Positions 25,551-33,621 of a stretch of 45,593 nucleotides of DNA are shown here, one piece after another. The notes beneath the pieces were generated by a model. The model saw only the letters and a list, made by a program, of their open reading frames with translations, had not been told where the DNA came from and searched no databases. A program made the translations under genes and the position numbers. Source of the DNA: Labilithrix sp. (lineage in GTDB: Bacteria; Myxococcota_A; Polyangia; Polyangiales; Polyangiaceae). How positions within the stretch are numbered: position 1 is the first letter of the stretch; each line of letters opens with the position of its first letter. The DNA is taken from positions 1 through 45,593 of the forward strand of contig JAHBWC010000071.1 in assembly GCA_019637225.1 (NCBI GenBank). Reading direction: 5' to 3'.

Positions 25551-26504
25551 ATGATTGCTCGTCCGTTCGCGTCGCTTCGCCCGTCTGCGCTCGTCCCGCT
25601 CGCGTTCCTCTCGCTCCTCGCCTGCGGCGGCGCCGCCGCCGACATCGCCGATCCCGACTCGCCTCCGCCGAACGGGAGCGGGCAGGGCTCGAGCGGGAGC
25701 GCCGCCCCCGACTCGCCCGGCGACGGCGACTCGCCCGACGGCACGACGCCGTCCGACTCCACGACCGGCCCGCGGGTCGCGATCACGCTGCAAGGCTCGA
25801 CCGCGCCCTTCGCGCACACCGACGGTTGGTCGGGCTCGACGCCGAAGCGCCAGATCGTCGCGATCCGCAGCCTTTACCTCCTCCGCTCCCCGACCGACGC
25901 GAGCCCCGTGAAGGTCTTCGACCACGGCGCGAAGGCGGTCGAGACCGACCTCGTCACCGGAAAGAAGGTCGAAGTGGCGAGCGTGGTCGCCAAGACGCTC
26001 CCGGCGGGCGTGTTCACCGTCGCCAAGGCGGGCGTCGCGTACGTCCGCTACTCCGTCGCCGCGCGGATGCACTCGCTCGTCAGCGTCGACGGCCAGTACG
26101 ACAACGTGCAGGCGCTCTCCGACGGCGTCGTCATCGACGGCATCACGCGCGACAAGGGCCACTTCCGCTACTCGTTCGTCGCGAGCGGCACGACGTACGG
26201 CACGCTCGAGGGCGAGGACGCTCCGGTGCCCGCGGTCAGCACGAGCGGAGGGCTGACGCTCGACACCTCGGGGCCGCAGTCGTTCTACGTCTTCCCGGTC
26301 CAGGTCGCGATCGATCCGAACGTCGCGGTCGATCACGAGGTGAACCTCGAGCTGAACGTCCACCAGAGCTTCCGCTGGCAGGATCAGCTCGTGCCGGGCT
26401 ACAGCCCCAAGGTCTTCGACACGACCCCGTACACGTTCGAGCCGGTGATGGCGTTCGGCGCGAATGCGCTGAAGCTCACGATCGGGCCGGCCGCGAAGCT
26501 CTGA
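25551..26504 (+). CDS. Putative lipoprotein of unknown function
   Basis: 317 residues from ATG 25551, preceded by GAGGT six bases upstream. The signal peptide ends in a strong lipobox (LLAC, Cys25). Residues 28-75 are Ser/Gly/Asp/Pro-rich. The mature domain (75-317) is mostly beta: VAITLQGSTAPFAH, RQIVAIRSLYLLRSP, GVFTVAKAGVAYVRYSVAARM, FYVFPVQVAIDPNV, and ends with FGANALKLTIGPAAKL. The pattern suggests a beta-sandwich seen in DUF4382-like lipoproteins, but this is a loose resemblance. A neighbour of another exported protein on the same strand; function unknown. Confidence 0.75.
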   Translation: MIARPFASLRPSALVPLAFLSLLACGGAAADIADPDSPPPNGSGQGSSGSAAPDSPGDGDSPDGTTPSDSTTGPRVAITLQGSTAPFAHTDGWSGSTPKRQIVAIRSLYLLRSPTDASPVKVFDHGAKAVETDLVTGKKVEVASVVAKTLPAGVFTVAKAGVAYVRYSVAARMHSLVSVDGQYDNVQALSDGVVIDGITRDKGHFRYSFVASGTTYGTLEGEDAPVPAVSTSGGLTLDTSGPQSFYVFPVQVAIDPNVAVDHEVNLELNVHQSFRWQDQLVPGYSPKVFDTTPYTFEPVMAFGANALKLTIGPAAKL

Positions 26505-26565
26505 GAGCGCGGGCATTCGGCCGCGCTGGCGCAGGGGGCCGAGCGGTGCGAGCATCAGCGGCCCC

Positions 26566-27606
26566 ATGCGCTCCGCGCGCCTCCTCGCCATCCTGGCCTT
26601 CGTCCTGTTCGCGTCGGGCTGCCTGCCCGTGCGCTACGTCACCCAGGCCGCCGCGGGCCAGGAGGACCTGAACCGCCGCGGGATCTCGATCGACGAGGTG
26701 GTCCGCGGAGGCCACCTCGACAGGCGCACCCGCGGCTTGCTCGCGCACGTCGCGCCGATCAAGGCGTTCGGCGAGCGGTTCGGGCTCGCGCGCACCGACA
26801 ACTACGAGCGCTACGTCTGGATCGACCGGCCCGCGGTCGTCTGGGTCGTGAGCGCGTGCCACCCGCTCGCGTTCCGCCCGCGCTCCTGGCGCTTCCCGAT
26901 CGTCGGGAGCATCACGTACACGGGCTGGTTCGACCGCAAGGAGGCGAAGAGCTACGCCGACGAGCTCGCCAAGAAGGGCTGGGACGTCGACCTCCGGCCC
27001 TCGCAGGCGTACTCGACGCTCGGCTGGTTCGACGATCCGATCCTGTCGACGATGATCTCGGACGGCGACGACGCCCTCGGCGATCTCGCCGACGTGATCC
27101 TCCACGAGACGCTCCACGCGACGTTCTACGTCCCGAACCAGAGCACGCTCAATGAGAGCGTCGCGTCGTTCTTCGGCGACGAGCTCGCCGCCAACTACCT
27201 CGACGAGACGGTCGGGCCAGACTCGGACGAGAAGGCGAGCTTCCTCGAGGCTCGTGAGCGAGGCGCCCGGCGCGGTCGGGTGATGAAGGCCGCGCACGCG
27301 GAGCTCGCCGAGCTCTACGCGTCGAAGCGCTCGCGCGAAGACAAGCTCGCCGAGAAGAAGCGCATCACCGACCGTCTCCGCGCCGAGCTCGAGCTCAGGC
27401 GCCCGGTAACGAACGCGACGTTGATCCAGTACAAGACGTACGGCTCGGGCAAGCCCGAGCTCGCCGAGCTCCTCGCGACGTGCCAGGGGAGCTTCCCGCG
27501 CATGCTGAAGACGCTCGAGCGCGTCCGTGCGGTCGCGTCGTCGTCGCCGCCGCACGCCGATCCGGCGGTGCTGCTCCGCCCGCTCATCGCCGGCGGCTGT
27601 CCCTGA
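26566..27606 (+). CDS. Putative aminopeptidase lipoprotein (PF10023-like zinc peptidase)
   Basis: 346 residues with a lipobox (FASGC, Cys19). It follows the PF10023 predicted aminopeptidase family: RYVTQAAAGQEDLNRR after the signal peptide, WVVSACHPLAF, VGSITYTGWFDRKEAKSYA, LRPSQAYSTLGWFDDPILSTM, then the zinc site VILHETLHATFYV (His180, Glu181, His184) and NESVASFFGDE, in which Glu197 is the probable third ligand. A charged helical tail (240-300) follows. Probably a zinc-dependent aminopeptidase anchored in the periplasm or on the surface; activity is predicted from the family only. Its stop codon is part of a nested inverted repeat shared with the convergent gene. Confidence 0.9.
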   Translation: MRSARLLAILAFVLFASGCLPVRYVTQAAAGQEDLNRRGISIDEVVRGGHLDRRTRGLLAHVAPIKAFGERFGLARTDNYERYVWIDRPAVVWVVSACHPLAFRPRSWRFPIVGSITYTGWFDRKEAKSYADELAKKGWDVDLRPSQAYSTLGWFDDPILSTMISDGDDALGDLADVILHETLHATFYVPNQSTLNESVASFFGDELAANYLDETVGPDSDEKASFLEARERGARRGRVMKAAHAELAELYASKRSREDKLAEKKRITDRLRAELELRRPVTNATLIQYKTYGSGKPELAELLATCQGSFPRMLKTLERVRAVASSSPPHADPAVLLRPLIAGGCP

Positions 27607-27640
27607 AGCGCTCGGCGCTTCGCGTCGAGCGGGTCAGGGA
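27600..27640. terminator. Nested inverted repeat carrying both stop codons
   Basis: The outer arms TCCCTGA (27600-27606) and TCAGGGA (27634-27640) are perfectly complementary and contain the stop codons of both converging genes (TGA at 27604-27606, TCA at 27634-27636). Inside is GAAGCGC-TCG-GCGCTTC (27605-27611/27615-27621). No T-run. A likely bidirectional terminator. Confidence 0.5.
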
Positions 27641-28839
27641 GGGCAGTCGTCGCCGACCGCGATCGCCGGGTCGGCGCAGCGCCCGCCCGCGTCGACGGAA
27701 GCCGCGAACGTGCCGAGGTTGTCGATCGCGTATGCCTCGACGCGCGCTGCGGCCGAGATGGCGTCGCAGGGGAGGCCCTTGTTGTCTTCGCTGTCGGAGC
27801 GAATGTCGCGGCCGTCGCAGATCGCCGACTTCACGCCGCCGTAGATGAGCGTCGCGCCGGGGACCCTGTCGCAGAGCGTCGTGTCGACGAGGCCGTTCGA
27901 GTCCTCGAGGTAGATGGTCCGTACCTGGCCGAGGAAGTCCGCCGTCTTCCAGCGCCCGGCGACGACGCCGTCGCGCAGGGCCGGCTTGCCCGTCGCGTCG
28001 GTCGCGAGCGTCGCGCTGAGGATGGCGTCGGTCATGTGGACCTCGAACGGCTTCGGATCGTCGCTGATCTTCAAGAAGAGCGTGACCTCCTTGAAGCGCG
28101 CCACTGCTTGACCGCCCGTGACCCAGGCGCGAACCGATCGCATCGTCGAGGCCTCGAGGACACCGCCGACCTGGAAGCGGCGGTCGAGGATCCAGACGTC
28201 GTTTTGGTCGAAGGCCGGCACCGTCCCGCCGTCGCCGTTGGTCTCGAAGCCGATCGCCGGGAACAGCTCGACTTCGACGCTGTCGTCGTCGGGGCGCCCG
28301 TTCCAGCCCTGCACGCGGAGCACGGCGCCGTAGTTGCCGACCTGGATGCCGTCGTTGAAGGCCTTCGCGCTCAGCGAGTCGCTCAGGCGTGACAGGTACT
28401 CGATCAGGCTGAAGCCCGCGTTGTCGAGGCCGCTCGCGTTCTTGTCCTTGGCGTGCGTCTCGAACGCCGCGGGCAGGAGCTTCGTCGTGCAGCTGCTCGA
28501 CGTGACGTCGACCGAGCACGTGAGGTCGAGGTTGTATCCCGGGATCTGAGGCCGACCGCCGTCGACGTCGACGCCGAAGTCGAGGAGCCGGAGCGCGCCG
28601 AGCACCGGCGGGATGTCGCCTGGCGCGGCGTCGGCGGGCGGCGGGGGGATGCCGAGCTCCGAGCACGGTCCGGTGGAGCCGTCGGAGCCCGCGTCGGTCG
28701 GGGCGTCGCCGCCGGCCTCGGCGACGCCGCCGTCGTCCGGGTCCTCCGAGAGACGCTCGAAGCCGAGGAGCGCCGCGCACGATGCGGTCGCGCAGGCGAA
28801 CGCGAGGGTGGCGAGCGACACGGCGCGGCGTGCGGACAT
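27634..28839 (-). CDS. Putative lipoprotein of unknown function
   Basis: 401 residues with a signal peptide ending TASC (ATASC, Cys21). Residues 30-60 are Asp/Gly/Ala-rich. The mature part is beta-rich with a two-part layout: a first domain (about 85-260) containing GYNLDLTCSVDVTSSSC and IQVGNYGAVLRVQGWNG, and a second (260-401) with VWILDRRFQVGGV, KEVTLFLKISDD and VRTIYLEDSNGLVDTTLC, ending in a Cys-containing tail (CADPAIAVGDDCPP). Alternating strands and paired Cys suggest a surface protein. I recognise it only as the kind often annotated hypothetical in this phylum; no domain name can be given. Confidence 0.75.
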   Translation of the reverse strand: MSARRAVSLATLAFACATASCAALLGFERLSEDPDDGGVAEAGGDAPTDAGSDGSTGPCSELGIPPPPADAAPGDIPPVLGALRLLDFGVDVDGGRPQIPGYNLDLTCSVDVTSSSCTTKLLPAAFETHAKDKNASGLDNAGFSLIEYLSRLSDSLSAKAFNDGIQVGNYGAVLRVQGWNGRPDDDSVEVELFPAIGFETNGDGGTVPAFDQNDVWILDRRFQVGGVLEASTMRSVRAWVTGGQAVARFKEVTLFLKISDDPKPFEVHMTDAILSATLATDATGKPALRDGVVAGRWKTADFLGQVRTIYLEDSNGLVDTTLCDRVPGATLIYGGVKSAICDGRDIRSDSEDNKGLPCDAISAAARVEAYAIDNLGTFAASVDAGGRCADPAIAVGDDCPP

Positions 28840-29024
28840 CGGCGGGAGTCTACATCGTCTCGCCGCCGGGAGGCGGGCATCGTCTCGTCGAAACGGAAGC
28901 GAGGCGCGCGTCGAGCGCGGCTCGGCGGAGCTCGGCGGCGCGCGCGGGTGGATCCTCGACGGCCCTGGATCATCCGTAAAAATAGCGTCCGCGTGAATGT
29001 GGGCTATCTTCCGAGGAGGTGTTG

Positions 29025-29047
29025 GTGATCGGTCGCTCGCCGATCAC
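29025..29047 (+). promoter_or_regulatory. Perfect inverted repeat abutting a ribosome-binding site
   Basis: GTGATCGG (29025-29032) and CCGATCAC (29040-29047) are an exact inverted repeat with a 7-base loop. The ribosome-binding site GGGAG (29048-29052) of the lipoprotein starts at the next base. It can be an operator for a dimeric regulator or an mRNA hairpin that controls access to the start at 29060. Confidence 0.5.
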
Positions 29048-29059
29048 GGGAGCGGATCC

Positions 29060-29944
29060 ATGCTGATGACGCGCGCGTGTGTCGTGACTCTGCTCCTCGG
29101 TCTCGCGTGCTCCGCGTTCGCCACCGCCTGCAGCGCGCCCGAGCCGACGCGCACCACGCGCCGCGCGGGATCGACCAAGGGGACGAACGCGACCGACGAG
29201 CCGAGCGGCGATGAAGCGCCGCCGGCGACCGACGACGCCGACGATCCGACGCCGAGCGCCGACCCCGATCCGACGGCTCCGATCGACACCGACGGCGACG
29301 GCGTCCCCGACTCCGAGGACTGCGACCCGACGTCGGCGGCGCTCGCGGGCACGCGGCTGCTCGAGGACGACCTCGCGACCGAGAAGGGCTTCTTCGCGGC
29401 CGCCGACGGGTTCACCCAGGCGAGCTGGACCTACGAGGGCGCGGCATACCGCCAGACGCGCGTGGCGGACGCCGCCGACACGGCGGTCTTCGTCAAGGTC
29501 CCCTCGGTCGGCGACGTGCTCGTGGAGGTCCGCTCGGCGTCGACCGAAGTGTCGGGCGCGATCACGCCGCGGCTCCGGCAGATGTTCGTCCTCGTGGGCG
29601 CGACGGTGAGCGGCGGGCAGCTCTCGGCGATCGGATGCGGCGTCGAGGTCGTTCAGGGCGAGGCGACGGAGCAGAAGACCAGCGTGGTGAGGCTCGCGGG
29701 CGCTCCCGGCGCGGTGACGACGACGCCGCTCCAGCGCGTGACGCGCGCCGCGCTCCAGGTGAACGAAGAGTTCTCGATCAAGGCGCGCCTCGCTCAGGGC
29801 ACGCTCACCTGCGACGTGACGAACGGCGGCGCGACGACGACGGCGAGCGCGAGCGGGCTCGGGAACGCGAAGGGCGCCGTGGGGTTCTTCACCCGGCAGA
29901 CCAAGGCGCTCTTCAAGCAAGCGCGCATCTGCCAGCTGAAGTAG
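29060..29944 (+). CDS. Putative lipoprotein of unknown function
   Basis: 294 residues from ATG 29060, with GGGAG seven bases upstream; the longer frame to 28997 would cross the inverted repeat. Two cysteines could be the lipid site (LLGLAC, and FATAC eight residues later). Residues 35-85 are Asp/Pro/Thr-rich and include a Ca-binding type repeat, DTDGDGVPDSEDCDP (about 76-90). The C-terminal 190 residues form a concanavalin-like beta domain (FTQASWTYEGAAYRQTRV, VLVEVRSASTEVSG, QMFVLVGATVSGG, AVGFFTRQTKALFKQ), in the style of laminin-G/LamG-type domains, ending with an invariant-looking Cys (ICQLK). Probably a surface-binding protein; ligand unknown. Confidence 0.78.
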   Translation: MLMTRACVVTLLLGLACSAFATACSAPEPTRTTRRAGSTKGTNATDEPSGDEAPPATDDADDPTPSADPDPTAPIDTDGDGVPDSEDCDPTSAALAGTRLLEDDLATEKGFFAAADGFTQASWTYEGAAYRQTRVADAADTAVFVKVPSVGDVLVEVRSASTEVSGAITPRLRQMFVLVGATVSGGQLSAIGCGVEVVQGEATEQKTSVVRLAGAPGAVTTTPLQRVTRAALQVNEEFSIKARLAQGTLTCDVTNGGATTTASASGLGNAKGAVGFFTRQTKALFKQARICQLK

Positions 29945-30112
29945 CGGGCGCGGTCGTGCCCGGCGTCGCCCGCCCATGATCCGGACGATCATCCGGGGGT
30001 GGGTCACCGGCGATCGCGCCGCCTTCATCCAGCCGGCGGCCGGATCACCCGCGGATCTTCGCGAAAACACGGGCTTCGTACGCTGGCGCGCGCGCTGCAA
30101 AGACGTGCGTCG

Positions 30113-31252
30113 ATGTCCACGCGCTCGCTCTCGTTCGCCCTCATCGTCGCCGCCGCCGTCGCGGCCACCGGGTGCGCCGCGCCCACCGACGAGGCCGGCA
30201 CCTCGAGCCAGGAGGCCCGCGCGACGACGCAGAACGAGATGGTCGGCGGCAGCGTGTCGACGACCGCGCAGGACGCGACGGTCATGCTCGCCCAGAACGG
30301 CCAGCAGTCGTGCACCGGGACCCTGATCGCGCCGAACCTCGTGCTCACCGCTCGCCACTGCATCGCCCAGCCGACCGGCAACTCCGAGTGCGGCGGCTTC
30401 GGCACGCAGGTGCAGCCGAGCGCGGTTTCGATCATGCTCGGCGTCAACGCGCGTGCGAACGGTACCGCGGCGGCTCGCGGCGCGAAGATCTTCGTCCCCA
30501 CGACGTCGAACATGTGCAGCTTCGACGTCGCGCTGATCCAGCTCGATCGTGACGTCGCCGGCGGGAAGATCGCCTCCGTCCGCTTCTCGTCGCTCGAGCC
30601 GAACGAGGCGACGACCGCCGTCGGCTACGGCGTCGACGGCCAGGATCGCCCGCTCGCGCAGCGGATGCAGCGCGCGACCACGGTGCTCGGCGTCGGCGCG
30701 ATGACGTTGCAGTACAAGACGAAGCAGAACACCAACGTCAACTACGCCATCCCGGTGGGCGACGTCGCGACCGGCGAGTCGACCTGCTACGGCGACAGCG
30801 GCGGCCCGCTCTTCGACGCGTCCGGCGCGGTCGTCGCCGTGACCTCGCGCGGGATCCCGGAGTTTCCGCAGAACGGCGCCCACGGGAACGGCTGCGTCGA
30901 CCTCCCGTCGATCTACGCCGGCGTGCGCTTCAACGAGCAGACGATCCGTCAGGCGGCCGAGGCCGCAGGGCACCCTCTTCCGGCCACCACAGCGCCGCCT
31001 CCCGGTCCGTCGGACGACGGGACCACGGCCGATCCGCAGTCGAGCGACGAAGACGACTTCGTCGACGGGGAGGATGAGGAAGAAGAGGAAGAGGTGGTGA
31101 CGCCGAAGAAGAAAAAGAAGAAGGCGCGCAGCATGACGGTCCAGAACGGGAGCGCCTGCTCCTCGACGGGCGCCCCCGCCGGCGCGTCCTGGCTCCCGGC
31201 GGCGGGTCTCGCGCTCGCCCTCGCGGCCGTCCGGCGCCGCAGCCGCCGCTGA
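30113..31252 (+). CDS. Trypsin-like serine protease with MYXO-CTERM-type tail
   Basis: 379 residues. The N-terminal signal peptide ends VAATGC (Cys21), a lipobox. The S1 protease domain starts at about MVGGS (43-47), with His82 (TARHC), Asp138 (SFDVAL) and Ser229 (CYGDSGGPLF), so it should be active, and Cys pairs at 67/83 and others fit trypsin. After the domain comes an acidic stretch (DEDDFVDGEDEEEEEE, about 306-321), a Lys-rich stretch and then the C-terminal sorting signal: Cys349, a hydrophobic segment (WLPAAGLALALAAV) and RRRSRR. This matches MYXO-CTERM, which in Myxococcus marks cell-surface proteins processed by a myxosortase. Having both a lipobox and a C-terminal tag is odd. Confidence 0.9.
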   Translation: MSTRSLSFALIVAAAVAATGCAAPTDEAGTSSQEARATTQNEMVGGSVSTTAQDATVMLAQNGQQSCTGTLIAPNLVLTARHCIAQPTGNSECGGFGTQVQPSAVSIMLGVNARANGTAAARGAKIFVPTTSNMCSFDVALIQLDRDVAGGKIASVRFSSLEPNEATTAVGYGVDGQDRPLAQRMQRATTVLGVGAMTLQYKTKQNTNVNYAIPVGDVATGESTCYGDSGGPLFDASGAVVAVTSRGIPEFPQNGAHGNGCVDLPSIYAGVRFNEQTIRQAAEAAGHPLPATTAPPPGPSDDGTTADPQSSDEDDFVDGEDEEEEEEVVTPKKKKKKARSMTVQNGSACSSTGAPAGASWLPAAGLALALAAVRRRSRR

Positions 31253-31265
31253 CGCGCGCGCGGAG

Positions 31266-31754
31266 CTACTTCTTCGCGGCGCCGGCGTCGGCGCCGACGA
31301 TCTCGAGCAGCTCGATGTCGAACTTGAGCGCCGCCTTCGGCGGGATCTTGTCGCCGCTGCCGGCCTCGCCGTAGGCCATCTGCCACGGGATGGTGAGCTT
31401 GCGCTTGCCGCCGACCTTCATGCCGGGGACGCCCTCGTCCCAGCCCTTGATGACGCCGCCCTTGCCGAGCTCGAACTCGAACGGCGTCTTGCCGACGGAG
31501 CTGTCGAACTGCTTCCCGTTCATCAGCGTGCCGGTGTAGTGCACCTTCACCTTGTCGCCGGCCTTCGCCTCCTGCCCGGTGCCGACGACCTCGTCGACCT
31601 TCTCGAGGGTGTCCGGACCGGGCGGCAGCGGCGTGGCCGACGCCGGCGTGTAGCCGCTCGGCTGGAGCTCCTCGACCTTCTTCGAGCAGGCGATCCCGCC
31701 GAGCACGGACGAGACGAGGACGATGACGGCGGCCGAGGGGAGAAGAGCTCGCAT
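31266..31754 (-). CDS. FKBP-type peptidyl-prolyl isomerase lipoprotein
   Basis: 162 residues with a lipobox (GGIAC, Cys23). The FKBP domain (about 60-152) has the family blocks VHYTGTLMNGKQFDSS, PFEFELGKGGVIKGWDEGVPGMKVGGKRKLTIP, AYGEAGSGDKIPP and LKFDIELLEI. The active-site aromatic and Asp residues (Tyr in VHYTG, Asp in FDSS, Phe in FEFEL, Trp in GWDEG, Tyr in AYG) are all present, so it should catalyse proline isomerisation during folding of exported proteins. It converges with the protease gene, 13 bases apart, and heads a pair with the anchored protein downstream. Confidence 0.95.
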   Translation of the reverse strand: MRALLPSAAVIVLVSSVLGGIACSKKVEELQPSGYTPASATPLPPGPDTLEKVDEVVGTGQEAKAGDKVKVHYTGTLMNGKQFDSSVGKTPFEFELGKGGVIKGWDEGVPGMKVGGKRKLTIPWQMAYGEAGSGDKIPPKAALKFDIELLEIVGADAGAAKK

Positions 31755-31800
31755 GCGCCTCGATTACCACGAGGAGGCAGGTCGGATCACCAACGACGGG

Positions 31801-33348
31801 TCATTCGCCGGGCGGCGCGCGCAGCGGGGCCGCGCCCGAGGTCGGCGGCGCGATCTGCGCGTTCGTCGCCGCGGCGACGAGCTGCAGCACGGCCTCGAGC
31901 TGCTCGGGCGTCGCGAGGACGTGCAGCTTGATCTTCGTGCCGTCCGCGACGACGACCGCGCTATTGAGCAGGCCGCGCGTCGCGAAGCGGACGCCGAGGC
32001 TGTTCTGACGCTTGAGGAGCTCGGTGAGCCGGTCGGCCGAGTCGATCGCCGCAGCCTCGTCCGTGCAGTCGCCCTCGGCGTGCACGTCCGCGCCGCCGTC
32101 GGCGCGCGGGATGATCCAGAGGCGGATCTCCTTGAGCGACTGCGAGAACCGGAGCCCGGGGATCGAGATCTGGTTCGACGGGTTGCGAACGATGAGCCGC
32201 ATCGCCTCGGTCGCGGGCGGGCCGCGCACGGTCTGCCGCTTGAACGCCGTCGCGGCCTCGTGCGCGTGCGAGGGCGGCACGATGACGAGGAGCTTCGACT
32301 GCGGGCGGAGGAAGACGCGCTGGGCGTTGTCGGCGTAGCCGAGAGACCCGACGACGCCCGAGACGCCTGCGTCGAAGGGGCCGCCCTTGTCGTAGGTTCG
32401 GGCGAGCGACGCGATCGTCGCGTCGACGGCGTCGTCGCTCGCGTTGTAGCGGACGAGCACGGCGTCCTTGTCGGTGTGGATGAGCGACGGCCCGTAGATG
32501 AGGATCCAGTCCGTGTCGCGGATCGGATCGACCGGCGACGACGCGCCCTTCAGGAAGTCACGCCACTGCGGGAGCGCCTGGAGGATGGGGCCCATACGCG
32601 CGCCGACGGGGTGCTTGCGGATCAGCGCGACGTTCACGCCGAGCACGACGTTCTGCACCCCCGCGTTGACGACCTTCGTGAGGCCGAACATGCTCTCGGG
32701 ATCGCGCGGGCCGCCGGAGCCGGGCGCGCCTCCCGCGTCGGCGGACGCGACGAGGCCGCCGTCGTCGATCGCGCTCCCGTCCGGCTCGCCGGCGTCGACC
32801 GCGGCGCCGCCGTCGGCAGAGGCGACGAGCCCCGCGTCTTCGATCGCGACGAGCCTCTCGGCCGCGTCCGCGCCGGCGTCGACGATTCGCGGCCCGGCGT
32901 CGGGCACGCCCTTCGCCGTCGGATCCTTCGTCGTGTCGGGCGTCGGATCGGGGGGAGCGGGCGCCACGGGAGCCGGCTCGGGCGGGGGAGGGGCCTCCTC
33001 GCCGATGAGGTCGACGGGGATCGACAGCTCGCCCTCGGGATCCTTGAACTCGATGCCGGAGGCGTCCGGCAGGAGGTTCCACGGCGCGACGAACCAGTGC
33101 GCGACGAGCGACACCGAGAACGAAAGGACGAGCGCCACGCGGATCCGGCGGCCGTCCCAGAAGCGCGCCGGCCCGGAGAGCGTCGGCGGCGCCGCGGCTG
33201 GGCTCGTGGCGTGGGGCGCGGTCGGCGCCTCGAGCGCCGCGCCGCGCGTCGGGTCCCCGTGCAGGGGGTAGCCGCGTCCCTTTCCGAGCCCGGGGAGCCC
33301 GAAGGGGCTCGCACCCGAGGACGGCGGGGGATGCGTCTTCCTAGCCAC
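31801..33348 (-). CDS. Single-pass membrane protein with large periplasmic domain
   Basis: 515 residues. The N-terminal 68 residues are cytoplasmic, Pro/Gly-rich and basic near the membrane (FWDGRRIRVAL); one TM spans about 70-90. A Pro-rich spacer (about 115-140, PPPPEPAPVAPAPPDPTPDTT) and a low-complexity Asp/Ala/Gly segment rich in DAG repeats (150-220) follow. A folded region (about 228-495) contains MFGLTKVVNAGVQNVVLGVNVALIRKHPVG, DTDWILIYGPSL and ARTYDKGGPFDAG, without a family I can name. The N-terminal layout (short cytoplasmic part, TM, Pro-rich spacer) recalls TonB-type energy-coupling proteins, but no TonB C-terminal fold is seen. It is divergent from the L,D-transpeptidase. Confidence 0.75.
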   Translation of the reverse strand: MARKTHPPPSSGASPFGLPGLGKGRGYPLHGDPTRGAALEAPTAPHATSPAAAPPTLSGPARFWDGRRIRVALVLSFSVSLVAHWFVAPWNLLPDASGIEFKDPEGELSIPVDLIGEEAPPPPEPAPVAPAPPDPTPDTTKDPTAKGVPDAGPRIVDAGADAAERLVAIEDAGLVASADGGAAVDAGEPDGSAIDDGGLVASADAGGAPGSGGPRDPESMFGLTKVVNAGVQNVVLGVNVALIRKHPVGARMGPILQALPQWRDFLKGASSPVDPIRDTDWILIYGPSLIHTDKDAVLVRYNASDDAVDATIASLARTYDKGGPFDAGVSGVVGSLGYADNAQRVFLRPQSKLLVIVPPSHAHEAATAFKRQTVRGPPATEAMRLIVRNPSNQISIPGLRFSQSLKEIRLWIIPRADGGADVHAEGDCTDEAAAIDSADRLTELLKRQNSLGVRFATRGLLNSAVVVADGTKIKLHVLATPEQLEAVLQLVAAATNAQIAPPTSGAAPLRAPPGE

Positions 33349-33621
33349 GGGACCGACCCATCACGCCCACACCCTAGGACGAAGCATAGCCCAAAACCAT
33401 GGAATTTCCGGCGTATCAGGGCCGGCGAGCGCCGGCACGACCATGGCTATAGCGGGTGCCACAGCCCGTGTCCGAAGTCCCCCGCTGCCCCGCCCGGAGC
33501 CCGAGTCGTTTGCAAAAAACTCGCTGTAATTGCCGCCTTCTGGCATTTGACGACCAAAGCCGAGCCTCCGGCTCGACGCCCGCGCTGTCCCATGCGAGCT
33601 AGCTCCCGAATTTCCGGTCCG
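33349..33621. promoter_or_regulatory. Divergent promoter region with two hairpins
   Basis: This 273-base gap lies between the anchored membrane protein (minus) and the L,D-transpeptidase (plus). GCCGGC occurs twice as a hairpin (33421-33426/33431-33436), followed by the palindrome GCTATAGC (33446-33453). A second hairpin is CGAGCC-tcc-GGCTCG (33561-33566/33570-33575). A -10-like TGTAAT sits at 33525-33530 but lacks a convincing -35. The unusually AT-rich stretch at 33508-33535 is where I would place the promoter. Confidence 0.4.

Noticed and set aside
31253..31265. Terminator between the protease and FKBP genes
   Set aside because: Only 13 bases of alternating GC separate the stops and no stable stem with a sensible loop can be drawn.
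31723..33621. An upstream extension of the L,D-transpeptidase frame, giving 1221 codons in total
   Set aside because: The first 630 codons are antisense to the anchored membrane protein; the lipobox signal peptide after ATG 33622 marks the real start.
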